A stretch of 64,000 nucleotides of DNA from an uncultured Clostridia bacterium (GTDB taxonomy: Bacteria; Bacillota; Clostridia; Oscillospirales; Acutalibacteraceae), in contig CANPVE010000002.1 of the NCBI GenBank assembly GCA_947581635.1, positions 1 through 64,000 of the forward strand. Direction: 5' to 3'. Below, piece by piece: positions 26,948-36,264 of this stretch. The position numbers were made by a program, and so were the translations under genes. Below the pieces are notes generated by a model. That model made no database searches and was not told where the DNA came from. It saw only the letters and a list, made by a program, of their open reading frames with translations. Position 1 is the stretch's first letter. Each line of letters starts with the position of its first letter.

Positions 26948-27622
26948 ATGTTCAATATAATGGTGGTTGAGGACGATAAGAATACACGACGGCTGATGGA
27001 AACCGTTCTTACGCAGAACGGATATAGCGTTATACCTGTCTGCGACGGCGTGGAGGCGCTGGATATGCTGGAAAAGAAGCAGGCGGATTTGATTGTGCTG
27101 GACGTGATGATGCCGAGAATGGATGGTTACGAGTTCACGAGAATGATGCGACGGGGCGGGAGCGATATTCCCATACTCATGGTGACGGCGAAGGAGACGC
27201 TCGCCGACAAGCGCGAGGGTTTCCTCTCGGGCGCCGACGACTATATGATAAAACCCGTAGACGAGGAGGAGATGTTGCTGAGGATAAACGCGCTGCTGAG
27301 GCGGGCCAAGATAGCCAGCGAACGCTGCCTGGTAATAGGAACAACCAGATTGAGCTACGATTCGATGACGGTGGAAAAGGACGGGGTTGTAAGTGAGATG
27401 CCGCAAAAGGAATTTTTACTTATATTCAAGCTGTTGTCCTACCAAAACAAGGTATTTACGCGGCGGCAGCTTATGGACGAACTGTGGGATATGGACAGCG
27501 ATACCGACGAGCGCACCGTTGATGTGCATATAAACAGACTGCGCGAACGCTTCAAAGACAACGGTGATTTCGAGATAATTACGGTGCGCGGTCTCGGCTA
27601 TAAGGCGGTGGCAAAGGCATGA
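26948..27622 (+). CDS. OmpR-family response regulator
   Basis: A 224-residue two-domain regulator. The receiver has acidic residues E8/D9/D10, phospho-acceptor D52 in V-L-D-V-M-M-P and the conserved Lys in I-K-P-V-D; a winged-helix DNA-binding domain follows, ending in I-T-V-R-G-L-G-Y-K. ATG 26948 is preferred because GAGGGA precedes it and the protein then starts directly at the receiver. The stop overlaps the kinase ATG by 4 bp (ATGA). The targets are not known. Confidence 0.92.
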   Translation: MFNIMVVEDDKNTRRLMETVLTQNGYSVIPVCDGVEALDMLEKKQADLIVLDVMMPRMDGYEFTRMMRRGGSDIPILMVTAKETLADKREGFLSGADDYMIKPVDEEEMLLRINALLRRAKIASERCLVIGTTRLSYDSMTVEKDGVVSEMPQKEFLLIFKLLSYQNKVFTRRQLMDELWDMDSDTDERTVDVHINRLRERFKDNGDFEIITVRGLGYKAVAKA

Positions 27623-28707
27623 AGGATGAAAATTCAAAAAACAGGTGCAAATCGAATGACACGGATTGCAAGTCGCTCAGTTCGTTGCGCACGGCGTTTA
27701 CATTGTTGGTTTTTGCAATATTCACTTCCGCAGTGATGATAACATCAGTACTGGTGATCTTGTTGTGTAAGATGGGGCTTATTCCAAAGGTTATTATGCC
27801 GCCCGCAGTGCTGCCGCTTGTAACGCTTCTCGCTTGTACGATAATCGGGACTATTCTATCCTCGTTTGTCGGGCGGTTGGTTATAAACCCGCTCCGCAGT
27901 CTGATTGTAGCCAACAAGGAAATCAAACGGGGAAATTACCATGTGAGGGTATCGGGGCAGACGCCGATCGGTGAACTCAATGCTCTTATACAAAGTTTTA
28001 ACGACATGGCGGACGAACTGGAATCCACAAATCTTTTCCGCAATGACTTTATAAACAATTTTTCACATGAGTTCAAAACCCCAATAGTTTCCATAAGGGG
28101 CTTTGCGCGGCAGCTTCAAAAGGATAATGAACATCATCTCCTTACAGACGGGCAGAGAAAGGAATACACCGATATAATTGCGTATGAATCCGATCGATTG
28201 GTGCGGCTTTCATCAAACATACTTATGCTCACAAAATTTGAAAATCAGCAGATCGTCACAGATAAAACCGAATTTTATCTTGATGAGCAGCTTCGCCATG
28301 TTTTGCTTATATTGGAAAAGCAGTGGAGTTCACGCTCAATAGAGCCTGAGCTTGATTTGGAAGAGGTAAAGTACAATTTTAACGAAGAAATGCTGTCGCA
28401 GATGTGGCTCAATCTGATAGGCAATGCCATAAAGTTTTCTCCGGATGGCGGCACTGTAAAAATACGCTGCAAGAAAAAGGAAGGATGTGTGGTAGTCGAT
28501 ATCATCGACTGCGGCGAGGGCATGGATTCCGATACGCTTCGCAGGATATTTGACAAATTTTATCAGGGCGACACCTCGCGCAGATCCGACGGCAACGGCC
28601 TTGGACTTGCAATAGTAAAGCGTATAGCGGAACTTGCCAACGGCGAGATAACAGTAAAAAGCGAAAAGGGAAAGGGGAGCACTTTTCGCGTAAAACTGCC
28701 GCTTTAA
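27619..28707 (+). CDS. Sensor histidine kinase
   Basis: A 362-residue membrane kinase. Two transmembrane helices lie at about 24-50 and 63-88 with only a short loop outside, so the sensing may occur in the membrane. A HAMP domain follows to about 140, then the HisKA box F-S-H-E-F-K-T-P with H150, the N box L-I-G-N-A-I-K-F-S, G1 D-C-G-E-G-M-D and G2 G-N-G-L-G-L-A-I. It pairs with the preceding response regulator. The short extracellular loop resembles intramembrane-sensing kinases, but no transporter is adjacent. Confidence 0.92.
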   Translation: MKDENSKNRCKSNDTDCKSLSSLRTAFTLLVFAIFTSAVMITSVLVILLCKMGLIPKVIMPPAVLPLVTLLACTIIGTILSSFVGRLVINPLRSLIVANKEIKRGNYHVRVSGQTPIGELNALIQSFNDMADELESTNLFRNDFINNFSHEFKTPIVSIRGFARQLQKDNEHHLLTDGQRKEYTDIIAYESDRLVRLSSNILMLTKFENQQIVTDKTEFYLDEQLRHVLLILEKQWSSRSIEPELDLEEVKYNFNEEMLSQMWLNLIGNAIKFSPDGGTVKIRCKKKEGCVVVDIIDCGEGMDSDTLRRIFDKFYQGDTSRRSDGNGLGLAIVKRIAELANGEITVKSEKGKGSTFRVKLPL

Positions 28708-28733
28708 TTCGCGTTGTTTTGGAGGGAATTATC

Positions 28734-30104
28734 ATTAATCTGCATTCAGAATTTATTGAAGAAATGAAAAATATGCTGGGAAGCCAATTTCCCGAATTTA
28801 TGAAGTGCATGGAGCAACCGTACAAACGCGGCATAAGGATAAACACACTCAAATTCGGTCTTGAGGACGCGGACGCACTCGGTTTTGACTTGGAAAAATG
28901 CCCATTCTCGCCGAGCGGATTTTACCTCAATTCTGGCGATGGCGGCATAGGCAATTCGCCATGGCACCATGCGGGCGCGTTTTATTCGCAGGAGCCGTCC
29001 GCGATGTCAGCCGCAACTGTGCTTGACCCGAAGCCGGGCGACAGGGTGTTGGATATGTGCGCCGCTCCGGGCGGCAAATCGACGCAGATTGCCGCCGCGC
29101 TGAGGGGGAGCGGTCTGCTCTGGAGCAATGAATATGTCAAAAAGCGCGCGCAGATTCTTCTCTCAAACGTCGAGCGAATGGGCGTGAGGAATTGTGTCGT
29201 CTCCAATGTTCACCCAGACGCGCTTGCGCAGAAATTGGAAGGATTCTTTGACAAGGTGCTTGTCGACGCGCCATGCTCGGGAGAAGGAATGTTTCGCCGC
29301 GATGAGATCGCTGTAAGAGAATGGACTCCCGAACATTCTGCGGCCTGTGCTGTGCGTCAGCTTGCGATATTGGAGAGCGCGGCGAGGTGCGTGCGGTGCG
29401 GCGGCGTTCTGGTGTATTCAACTTGCACATTCTCCACTCGCGAAAATGAGGACGTTGTGATTGAATTTCTGGAACATCACCCGCAATTCTCAATAGAGGA
29501 CAGCGGAGTGGAATTCGGTCGGCCGGGCTTCGACCGAAGCGGCAAATTTGATTTGACGCTGAGCCGCAGGATATTCCCGATGGACGGCGGAGAGGGTCAT
29601 TTTGTCACAAAGCTCAGGAAATTAGGTGATGATTCAATCGGCGCGTTTTCTGTCAAAGTTCGAGATAATTCAGGACTTAACGACAATGAAAAGCGGGCGG
29701 CGGAGCTTTTTGAAAATTGTTTTGACTGCGAGCCTTACGGCAGGATAAGACAAATCGGTGACAACTGCTATATTTTACCCGATGAAATGCCCGATGTTTA
29801 CGGGCTAGGGGTGCTGCGGGGCGGCGTACTGATTGGAGAGACTATGCGCGGCAGGATAGAGCCTTCGCACGCTCTGTTTATGGCGGCACGGACTGAGGAA
29901 TGTCGAATGACAGTCTCGCTTTCTCCCGACAGTGCGGAGCTTGGAGCATTTCTGCACGGCGAGGAGATTTCACTGCCGTCCGAATTTGACGGATTGAAAG
30001 GATATACCGCTGTCACCTGCGGAAATACGATTACAGGATTCGGCAAATGTTCGGGCGGGAAGCTAAAGAATCGGTATCCCAAGGGCTTGCGGAGGCTCAG
30101 CTAA
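28734..30104 (+). CDS. RsmF/RsmB-family rRNA cytosine-C5 methyltransferase
   Basis: A NOL1/NOP2/Sun protein of about 456 residues. Motif I is V-L-D-M-C-A-A-P-G-G-K-S-T, motif IV is D-A-P-C-S-G-E-G-M-F with one catalytic Cys, and motif VI is Y-S-T-C-T-F-S with the second. A C-terminal RsmF-type RNA-binding part follows. It methylates cytosine-5 in 16S rRNA or tRNA. The start is unusual: the conserved N-terminus I-N-L-H-S-E-F-I-E-E-M begins at ATT 28734, 8 nt after GGAGGG. The only in-frame TTG (28719) overlaps that site, and the first ATG (28764) would cut the conserved helix. Confidence 0.87.
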   Translation: MNLHSEFIEEMKNMLGSQFPEFMKCMEQPYKRGIRINTLKFGLEDADALGFDLEKCPFSPSGFYLNSGDGGIGNSPWHHAGAFYSQEPSAMSAATVLDPKPGDRVLDMCAAPGGKSTQIAAALRGSGLLWSNEYVKKRAQILLSNVERMGVRNCVVSNVHPDALAQKLEGFFDKVLVDAPCSGEGMFRRDEIAVREWTPEHSAACAVRQLAILESAARCVRCGGVLVYSTCTFSTRENEDVVIEFLEHHPQFSIEDSGVEFGRPGFDRSGKFDLTLSRRIFPMDGGEGHFVTKLRKLGDDSIGAFSVKVRDNSGLNDNEKRAAELFENCFDCEPYGRIRQIGDNCYILPDEMPDVYGLGVLRGGVLIGETMRGRIEPSHALFMAARTEECRMTVSLSPDSAELGAFLHGEEISLPSEFDGLKGYTAVTCGNTITGFGKCSGGKLKNRYPKGLRRLS

Positions 30105-30166
30105 AATTTGTGGGAGTTGTTTCAGCTTTTTCGCAGCCTTCGCTTGTGGTACGTCGGATTATTGTA

Positions 30167-30195
30167 TTGACATTTGTGCGGTTTTAAAGTACAAT
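30167..30195 (+). promoter_or_regulatory. Sigma-A promoter of lysK
   Basis: TTGACA at 30167-30172 and TACAAT at 30190-30195 with exactly 17 bp between. Confidence 0.8.
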
Positions 30196-30236
30196 ATTTG
30201 AAAATACCAAAGTGATAAGTAGGAGAGTTGTAAGTA

Positions 30237-32258
30237 ATGCATTGGTCTGAAGAAATAGCACAGCGCATAATTGAGCGCAATCCCGATAAGGAAGAGTATG
30301 TCTGCGCGGCGGGTATAAGTCCGTCCGGCTCGATACACATAGGCAATTTCCGTGACATAGCCACCAGCTACTTTGTGGTTAAGGCACTCAGAGCAAAGGG
30401 CAGAAAAGCAAAGCTGCTCTTTTCGTGGGACGAGTTTGACCGTTTGAGAAAAGTTCCCGTAAATGTGGCAAAGATTGACAACGATATGGAAAAATACATA
30501 GGTATGCCATATGTTGACGTTAAGAATCCATTCTCGGATTCAGACGCAAAGACCTACGCCGAGTATTTTGAGCGTGAATTCATGGAGTCAATAGAGAAAT
30601 TCGGCATTGAAATGGACTATCGCTATCAGTCCGAGATGTACAGATCGGGCAAGTACAACGAGTACATACTTCACGCGATAAAACACAGAGGAGAAATATT
30701 CGACATTCTGGACAGTCACCGCACCCAAGACGCCAAGGAGGGCGAACGCGAGGCGTATTTCCCTGTTGGGATATACTGCCATTGTTGCGGTAAGGATACC
30801 ACAAAGATAACATCGTTTGATGAGGATAATATGACTGCCGAATACGAGTGCGAATGTGGTTATCACGGCAGTTTCGATTTCCGCAGTGAGCACAACTGCA
30901 AGCTCGCTTGGAAGATCGACTGGCCGATGCGCTGGAAATTCGAGGGCGTTGATTTTGAGCCGGGAGGAAAGGATCACGCCACCGTCAACGGCAGCTACGA
31001 CACCAGCAAGGAGATATCCAAGGCCATATTTAATTTTGATCCTCCTATATTCCAGGGCTATGAGTTTATAGGCATAAAGGGAACAACGGGCAAGATGTCA
31101 GGCTCGTCAGGTCTTAATCTCACCCCCGAGGCGCTGCTCAAAATATATCAGCCCGAGGTTATTCTCTGGCTGTACTCCAAGACTGAGCCGCTGAAGGCTT
31201 TCGATTTTTGCTTTGACGACGGAATTCTGCGTCAGTATTTTGAATTTGACAAGATGTACAACGCGGTGAAGGACGGTACGGCGGACGATTACGTCAAGTC
31301 AATAATGCACAACACAACAATAGACGGGCGAACCGTGGAGACAGTGCCTATGAGCCTCCTTGTGCAGCTTGGCTCGGTTGTGGATTTCAACATTCCCATG
31401 CTGGAGACTGTGTTCGAGAAGATAGGCACACCCTACAAGTATGAACAATTTGCCGATCGTCTCGACAGAGCGAAGTATTGGCTTGAGCAGTGCGCACCTG
31501 ATCAGGTCAACAAGCTGCGTGCAACACGCAACTTTGAGGTGTACAATCAGCTCTCCGGCGAGGAGAAGAAAGCCGTAGAGCTTCTTCACGATTACATTGA
31601 AAAGGGTGGCTATACGCTCGACGAGCTTAACACACAGCTTTACGATATTCCCAAGCAGGTGTATGATGTTTCTTCACTCACCGACAAAGAGCTTAAAAAA
31701 TTGCAGGGCGCGTTCTTCAAGAGCGTTTACAAGCTGCTGATAAACAAAGAGAAGGGACCTCGCCTTTATCTCTTCCTTTTTGCAATAAACCCCGAACGGT
31801 ACATCGGGCTGCTGGATTTCTCATATCCGCAGACTGAAGAAGAAATAGAACTCGACAAGCCGCCTGTGGAGGAAGTCGAAGAGGCTCCGGTCAAAGAATA
31901 CGGCGAACCCGATCCCGTTGAGAATATTAAGGATGAGATTGACATTGACACATTCGGAAAAATTGACCTTCGCGTCTGCAAAATAGTGAAATGTCAGGAG
32001 ATACGCAAATCTGCCAACTGTCTGAAGCTGACGGTATTTGACGGTCTTAAGGAGCGCGTCATTGTCTCGAGCATAAAGCACGATTATACCCCGGAACAAC
32101 TCGTAGGCAAAAAGATAATTGTTGTTGCAAACCTCGCTCCAGCGCGTTTCTCGGGCGTTCAGAGCAATGGTATGCTCTTAGCGGCAACCAACAACGCCTG
32201 CGGTTGTCAGGTGATATTTGTTGACGATATAGTGCCTGAGGGAACCGCCATAAGGTAA
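30237..32258 (+). CDS. lysK: Class I lysyl-tRNA synthetase with C-terminal tRNA-binding domain
   Basis: A 673-residue class I LysRS. P-S-G-S-I-H-I-G-N (H34) is the HIGH motif, C-H-C-C and C-E-C-G form a zinc site near 180-215, and K-M-S-G-S-S at 286 is the KMSKS loop. The catalytic and anticodon regions end near 540. After an acidic Glu/Pro linker, residues about 565-673 form an EMAPII/Trbp111-type OB fold (F-G-K-I-D-L-R-V, then N-L-A-P-A-R-F-S-G-V-Q-S-N-G-M). That domain is normally seen on bacterial MetRS or PheRS beta. ATG 30237 has AGGAGA upstream. Whether a class II LysRS also exists in the genome cannot be seen here. Confidence 0.92.
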   Translation: MHWSEEIAQRIIERNPDKEEYVCAAGISPSGSIHIGNFRDIATSYFVVKALRAKGRKAKLLFSWDEFDRLRKVPVNVAKIDNDMEKYIGMPYVDVKNPFSDSDAKTYAEYFEREFMESIEKFGIEMDYRYQSEMYRSGKYNEYILHAIKHRGEIFDILDSHRTQDAKEGEREAYFPVGIYCHCCGKDTTKITSFDEDNMTAEYECECGYHGSFDFRSEHNCKLAWKIDWPMRWKFEGVDFEPGGKDHATVNGSYDTSKEISKAIFNFDPPIFQGYEFIGIKGTTGKMSGSSGLNLTPEALLKIYQPEVILWLYSKTEPLKAFDFCFDDGILRQYFEFDKMYNAVKDGTADDYVKSIMHNTTIDGRTVETVPMSLLVQLGSVVDFNIPMLETVFEKIGTPYKYEQFADRLDRAKYWLEQCAPDQVNKLRATRNFEVYNQLSGEEKKAVELLHDYIEKGGYTLDELNTQLYDIPKQVYDVSSLTDKELKKLQGAFFKSVYKLLINKEKGPRLYLFLFAINPERYIGLLDFSYPQTEEEIELDKPPVEEVEEAPVKEYGEPDPVENIKDEIDIDTFGKIDLRVCKIVKCQEIRKSANCLKLTVFDGLKERVIVSSIKHDYTPEQLVGKKIIVVANLAPARFSGVQSNGMLLAATNNACGCQVIFVDDIVPEGTAIR

Positions 32259-32320
32259 GTTGTAATTTCAAGACGAAGTTAAACCTTTTATTTGTCGCAT
32301 ATCCAAGGAAGGTGAGTGGA

Positions 32321-32992
32321 TTGGCCTATGGAAACCTCATCGTTGTAGAGGGTCTCGACGGCAGCGGCAAGGCAACACAGACCGAGCTTCTCTGCCGAGG
32401 CATCGAGCAAAGCGGGCGCGCGGTCAGACATATCTCATTTCCAAATTACGGGGAATCGTCGGCCGCGCTCGTCAAGAGCTACTTGGCGGGGGAATTCGGC
32501 AGCTCCCCCGACGCGGTGAACGCCTATGCGGCTTCCAGCTTCTACGCGGTGGACAGATACGCCGCGTACAAAAAGCATTGGGGCAGTGATTACATGAGCG
32601 GCACGTATATAATTGCCGACCGATACACCACGTCAAATGCCGTTTATCAGATGACCAAACTTCCGCGCAGCGAGTGGGACAGCTTTATCGAATGGCTTGG
32701 GGATTATGAATATCGTCTGCTGGAGCTTCCACGCCCGAACGCGGTAATTTATTTGGATATGCCGCCTGAAGTTTCACAGCGGCTTATGTCCGAAAGGTAT
32801 CGCGGCGACGAATCCAGGAAGGATATACATGAGGCAAACATATCGTTCCAATATAAGTGCCGCGAGTCCGCGCTATACGCCGCTGCCCTGTTGGGGTGGA
32901 ATGTAATAAATTGCAGTGAGAACGGCAAGCCTAGAAATATCGTGGATATTTCACAGAACATTTGGGAGAGCATCGAGCCTATTCTGAATTAG
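32321..32992 (+). CDS. tmk: Thymidylate kinase
   Basis: A 223-residue P-loop kinase that phosphorylates dTMP to dTDP. The P-loop is E-G-L-D-G-S-G-K-A-T-Q, the thymidylate signature is D-R-Y-x-T-S-N-A, and P-x-A-V-I-Y-L-D-M-P leads to the lid. The Ala after the P-loop Lys is a mild variation of the usual Ser. TTG 32321 is preferred because AAGGAAGGTGAG sits about 8 nt upstream and the start falls directly before the P-loop strand. It follows lysK by 62 bp on the same strand. Confidence 0.88.
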   Translation: MAYGNLIVVEGLDGSGKATQTELLCRGIEQSGRAVRHISFPNYGESSAALVKSYLAGEFGSSPDAVNAYAASSFYAVDRYAAYKKHWGSDYMSGTYIIADRYTTSNAVYQMTKLPRSEWDSFIEWLGDYEYRLLELPRPNAVIYLDMPPEVSQRLMSERYRGDESRKDIHEANISFQYKCRESALYAAALLGWNVINCSENGKPRNIVDISQNIWESIEPILN

Positions 32993-33066
32993 AAATTCGG
33001 AGCCAGTGCAACTGTGCTGCCGCCGTTAAGGGATGTACCCAATAACAAAAAGAAGGCAATTGATTT

Positions 33067-33990
33067 ATGTATATGTTGGATTTTCACAGTCCGACTCTGG
33101 ATGACAAGACCTGGATAGATGAAATTTTTGAAGGTACTGAGTATTTTGGCTGTTTTTGCAGCTTTGCCACGCTTTTTTTATGGAAAGATTTATATTCCAC
33201 CGAGGTGGCGCGGCTTGGCGATTGCTGCCTGATACGCGGCAAAGATGAGGATGGAAGTATCTATTATATGTACCCGCTGGGCAAAAGCTATGATATAAAC
33301 GATTGTATAGCCGCGCTCAGGGCGGACGCGTCGTTGCTCGGCAGGAATCTGCTTATATACTGCGCGGAAAAATGGCAATGCGGCGAGCTGAGAGCGGCGT
33401 TTCCCGACGAATTTGACTATTCCGAGAGCCGCAACGAGTTTGACTACATCTATCGCTCGGATAATCTGATAAATCTGAGCGGAAAGAAATTCCACTCCAA
33501 GCGCAACCATATAAGTAGATTTGTGCGAATGTATCCCGATTGGAAATATGAGAATATATCCGAGGATAATTTGCACGAATGTCTGGATTTCGTTGGAAAT
33601 TGGCTTGAAAAATCCATCGAAGGCCAAGATGAGGAACAGGTTCTGGAATTGTGCATGGAAAATTCGGCTATTGCCCTTGCTTTGAAGAATTACGTGGCGC
33701 TTGGCATTGTCGGGGGTCTGCTCAGGGTTGGAGGCAGAGTGATAGCGGTAACGCTGGGAGAACCGATAAACAGCCGCGTTTTTGCTACGCACTTTGAGAA
33801 AGCGGACACCGACTTTGAAGGCGCATATGCAGTGATAAATAACCAATTTGCCATAAATCAATTGGCTTCATATGAATATATAAATCGCGAGGAGGATTTG
33901 GGACTTGAGGGTCTTCGCAAGGCAAAACTTTCGTATAATCCTGATATACTTCTCGAAAAATACCGCATCGAGGACATTTCGGCCCGGTAA
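33067..33990 (+). CDS. DUF2156 (LysX/MprF C-terminal-like) protein
   Basis: A 307-residue protein of the DUF2156 family, a GNAT-related fold also found in the aminoacyl-phosphatidylglycerol synthase MprF, but here soluble and alone. Features are Y-x-Y-P-L-G near 85, the basic K-K-F-H-S-K-R-N-H segment, and a C-terminal I-N-R-E-E-D-L-G-L-E-G-L-R-K-A-K-L-S-Y. The function is unproven; aminoacyl or acyl transfer is likely. It is followed after 24 bp by a GNAT gene, and the pair is probably one operon. Confidence 0.83.
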   Translation: MYMLDFHSPTLDDKTWIDEIFEGTEYFGCFCSFATLFLWKDLYSTEVARLGDCCLIRGKDEDGSIYYMYPLGKSYDINDCIAALRADASLLGRNLLIYCAEKWQCGELRAAFPDEFDYSESRNEFDYIYRSDNLINLSGKKFHSKRNHISRFVRMYPDWKYENISEDNLHECLDFVGNWLEKSIEGQDEEQVLELCMENSAIALALKNYVALGIVGGLLRVGGRVIAVTLGEPINSRVFATHFEKADTDFEGAYAVINNQFAINQLASYEYINREEDLGLEGLRKAKLSYNPDILLEKYRIEDISAR

Positions 33991-34014
33991 CGCTTTGTGG
34001 CGGAGGTGAAGGCG

Positions 34015-34926
34015 TTGATTATTTTCCCCAGAGACAGTATGAAGAGCGATTTGGAACGCCTTTGGCGCGCCTGTTTCCATGATTCCGAGGACTACGTGAG
34101 ATATTTCTTTGATAACAGGTATGTGCCCGAAAACTGCCTTGCCTATATCGATGAGTCTATACGCCGTCCTGTTGCCATGCTTCATCTGTTGCCCGCCGCT
34201 GTTTCCGAAGATGGAGGGTTCGCGGGCGCGCAGTATATTTACGCGGCCTGCACCAGAGCTGACTATCGTAAGCGGGGTATAATGGCTGAGCTTATTGGTA
34301 CGGCTCGCAAACTTGGACATTCGCGCGGAATAAAATACTCGTTGACTGTGCCTGCGGAACTGGAACTTTTCCGATATTATTCAAAACTGGGCTTTCACAA
34401 GTGTTATAAAGTGCGAATAGTGTACATGGAGCGCTCGGATTTGGAATTCCTTTGCAGGGATAGGATAAAGGTCCCGGGTACGCCGCGCGATACTATGATG
34501 AAACTGAATGAGACGTATGCGTTCCGACGCGATATGCTGGCCGACCGTGAGGGTTACGTGAATTGGGATATGAGGGCGTTCCGTTACGCTGTGAGCTGCC
34601 ACGAGAATGAGGGCGGACACATCATAACGCTGGCGTATGAGGGCGACTGCGGATATGCTTTTTGCAGCCTTGAAGGGCAGACATTGACTGTGTCGGAATT
34701 CATAGTTAAGGAGCATTTTGCGTCTGCGCTTATAAGCCGTATAATGCAAAGCTATCCAAAGGCGTGTAAATTTATATTTCGGCTTCCGGTGTGCGATACA
34801 TTTTTTGAAGAATACGGCGAGGTTTTGGACTTCGGTATGATATCCCGCAATGACGGAAAAAATCCGGTTTCGATAACTACGCTGGACGGAGTGCGCACGC
34901 CGTATTTGGGATTGCCGCTCGATTAA
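34015..34926 (+). CDS. GNAT family N-acetyltransferase, Eis-like
   Basis: A 303-residue GNAT protein. The acetyl-CoA site is visible as A-D-Y-R-K-R-G-I-M-A-E-L-I near 85; the preceding strand reads Y-I-Y-A-A-C-T. The second half is a longer acyl-binding-like domain as in Eis/DUF4081-type enzymes. The TTG start at 34015 has GGAGG 8 nt upstream; an in-frame GTG at 33997 lies before this ribosome site. The substrate is unknown. Confidence 0.8.
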   Translation: MIIFPRDSMKSDLERLWRACFHDSEDYVRYFFDNRYVPENCLAYIDESIRRPVAMLHLLPAAVSEDGGFAGAQYIYAACTRADYRKRGIMAELIGTARKLGHSRGIKYSLTVPAELELFRYYSKLGFHKCYKVRIVYMERSDLEFLCRDRIKVPGTPRDTMMKLNETYAFRRDMLADREGYVNWDMRAFRYAVSCHENEGGHIITLAYEGDCGYAFCSLEGQTLTVSEFIVKEHFASALISRIMQSYPKACKFIFRLPVCDTFFEEYGEVLDFGMISRNDGKNPVSITTLDGVRTPYLGLPLD

Positions 34927-34980
34927 ACCTCTGTTATTAATTAACAATTAGGTGGGCAGTGATAATTTAAAAAATTTTAA

Positions 34981-35008
34981 TTGTCAAATCGCGTAAATAT
35001 GATATAAT
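34981..35008 (+). promoter_or_regulatory. Promoter of the DJ-1/cyclo-ligase/mltG group
   Basis: TTGTCA (34981-34986) and TATAAT (35003-35008) with a 16-bp spacer. Its -10 box overlaps an in-frame ATG at 35007, ruling that start out. Confidence 0.7.
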
Positions 35009-35027
35009 GAAAAGGAATGATTGGATT

Positions 35028-35567
35028 ATGGTCTATGTAATGCTTGCAGAAGGCTTTGAGGAAGTAGAGGCTCTGGCTCCTGTGGATATGCTCAGGCGCG
35101 CAGGCGTCAATGTGGTGACGGTTGGCGTGACTGGTGAGGCCGTGCGAGGCTCTCACGGAATAGTTGTGGCGGCCGACATCACAGCCGAACAAATGAATAT
35201 GTCTGACGTGGAAATGGTGGTTCTGCCCGGCGGTATGCCCGGAACACTCAATCTGGAAAAGTCGGAGTACGTATTGGCGGCTTTGGAATACTGCTACGAG
35301 AATGGCATACACATTGCCGCGATATGCGCCGCGCCATCAATTCTCGGACACAGAGGATATCTCAGAGGCAGATACGCCATCTGTTTCCCGGGCTACGAGA
35401 GTGAGCTTAACTGCCGCAAGATTTCGGATAAGCCCGTAATTACAGACAAGGGGATTACGACTGCCAAGAGCGCCGGATATGCCGTAAATTTTGGCTGTGA
35501 GCTTGTTAATGTGTTACTCGGTCCCGAAAAGGCAACTGCCGTTTCGGACGCGGTCTATCAGCCATGA
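35028..35567 (+). CDS. DJ-1/PfpI family protein
   Basis: A 179-residue flavodoxin-like protein: A-E-G-F-E-E-V-E-A at the start (with the conserved Glu), L-P-G-G-M-P-G-T in the middle, and the nucleophile elbow A-A-I-C-A-A-P-S with the reactive Cys. These match the DJ-1/YajL branch, credited with protein or nucleotide deglycase and oxidative-stress roles. The start at 35028 is forced by the -10 box at 35003-35008. The stop overlaps the next start by 4 bp. Confidence 0.9.
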   Translation: MVYVMLAEGFEEVEALAPVDMLRRAGVNVVTVGVTGEAVRGSHGIVVAADITAEQMNMSDVEMVVLPGGMPGTLNLEKSEYVLAALEYCYENGIHIAAICAAPSILGHRGYLRGRYAICFPGYESELNCRKISDKPVITDKGITTAKSAGYAVNFGCELVNVLLGPEKATAVSDAVYQP

Positions 35568-36187
35568 AAAACGATATAAGGCAGGTAAAAAACGACCTCA
35601 GGCAACGCATAAAGGCCGAACGACGCAATATGCCGCCTGAGTTTAAGATCGAGTGCGACCGCGCCATACAGCGCGCTTTTTTTCACAGCACCTCATACAC
35701 GCGCAGCAGCGTGATTCTGACATATGTGTCCACAGATATAGAGGTGGATACGTTTGAGATAATACTTGCGGCGCTCCGCGACGGCAAACGCGTGGCGTGT
35801 CCCAGGTGTGTTGAGGGAACGCGTGACATGGAATTCTATTATATAGATTCGCTCGATGATCTGGAGCGTAGGAGTTTTGGCGTGCTTGAGCCAGAGAAGG
35901 ATCCCTCGCGGCTTTATCAGGGAGCTTTGCACCCGATATGCATTGTTCCGGGGCTTGCCTTTGATCGGTGGGGCTACAGACTGGGCTACGGCAAGGGATA
36001 TTACGACAGATTTCTCGCAAATTACAGAGGGTGGACTGTCGGACTTTGCTACAACTCGTGCGTGGAATACAGGCTGCCGCACGGGCGGTATGACCGCGCT
36101 GTCGACCGACTTATAACGGAGAAATTTTTGCGTCGGTGTTCGGAAAGCCGTCCGAACTGCAAACCGCCCAGAAAGCGGCGTTACTAA
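35564..36187 (+). CDS. 5-formyltetrahydrofolate cyclo-ligase
   Basis: A 207-residue MTHFS family enzyme that uses ATP to turn 5-formyl-THF into 5,10-methenyl-THF. The basic N-terminal helix (R-Q-R-I-K-A-E-R-R) and the hallmark R-L-G-Y-G-K-G-Y-Y-D-R-F-L phosphate/folate loop near 140 are present, followed by G-L-C-Y-N-S. The very basic tail after residue 190 is unusual. It overlaps the DJ-1 gene (ATGA), so the two are coupled. Confidence 0.93.
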   Translation: MKNDIRQVKNDLRQRIKAERRNMPPEFKIECDRAIQRAFFHSTSYTRSSVILTYVSTDIEVDTFEIILAALRDGKRVACPRCVEGTRDMEFYYIDSLDDLERRSFGVLEPEKDPSRLYQGALHPICIVPGLAFDRWGYRLGYGKGYYDRFLANYRGWTVGLCYNSCVEYRLPHGRYDRAVDRLITEKFLRRCSESRPNCKPPRKRRY

Positions 36188-36264
36188 ACACACTCCAAGT
36201 TAATTTGATGGATAGAATATTTTCCCGACGAATCAGAAAACAGATTTTATGGGAGGTCATATTT

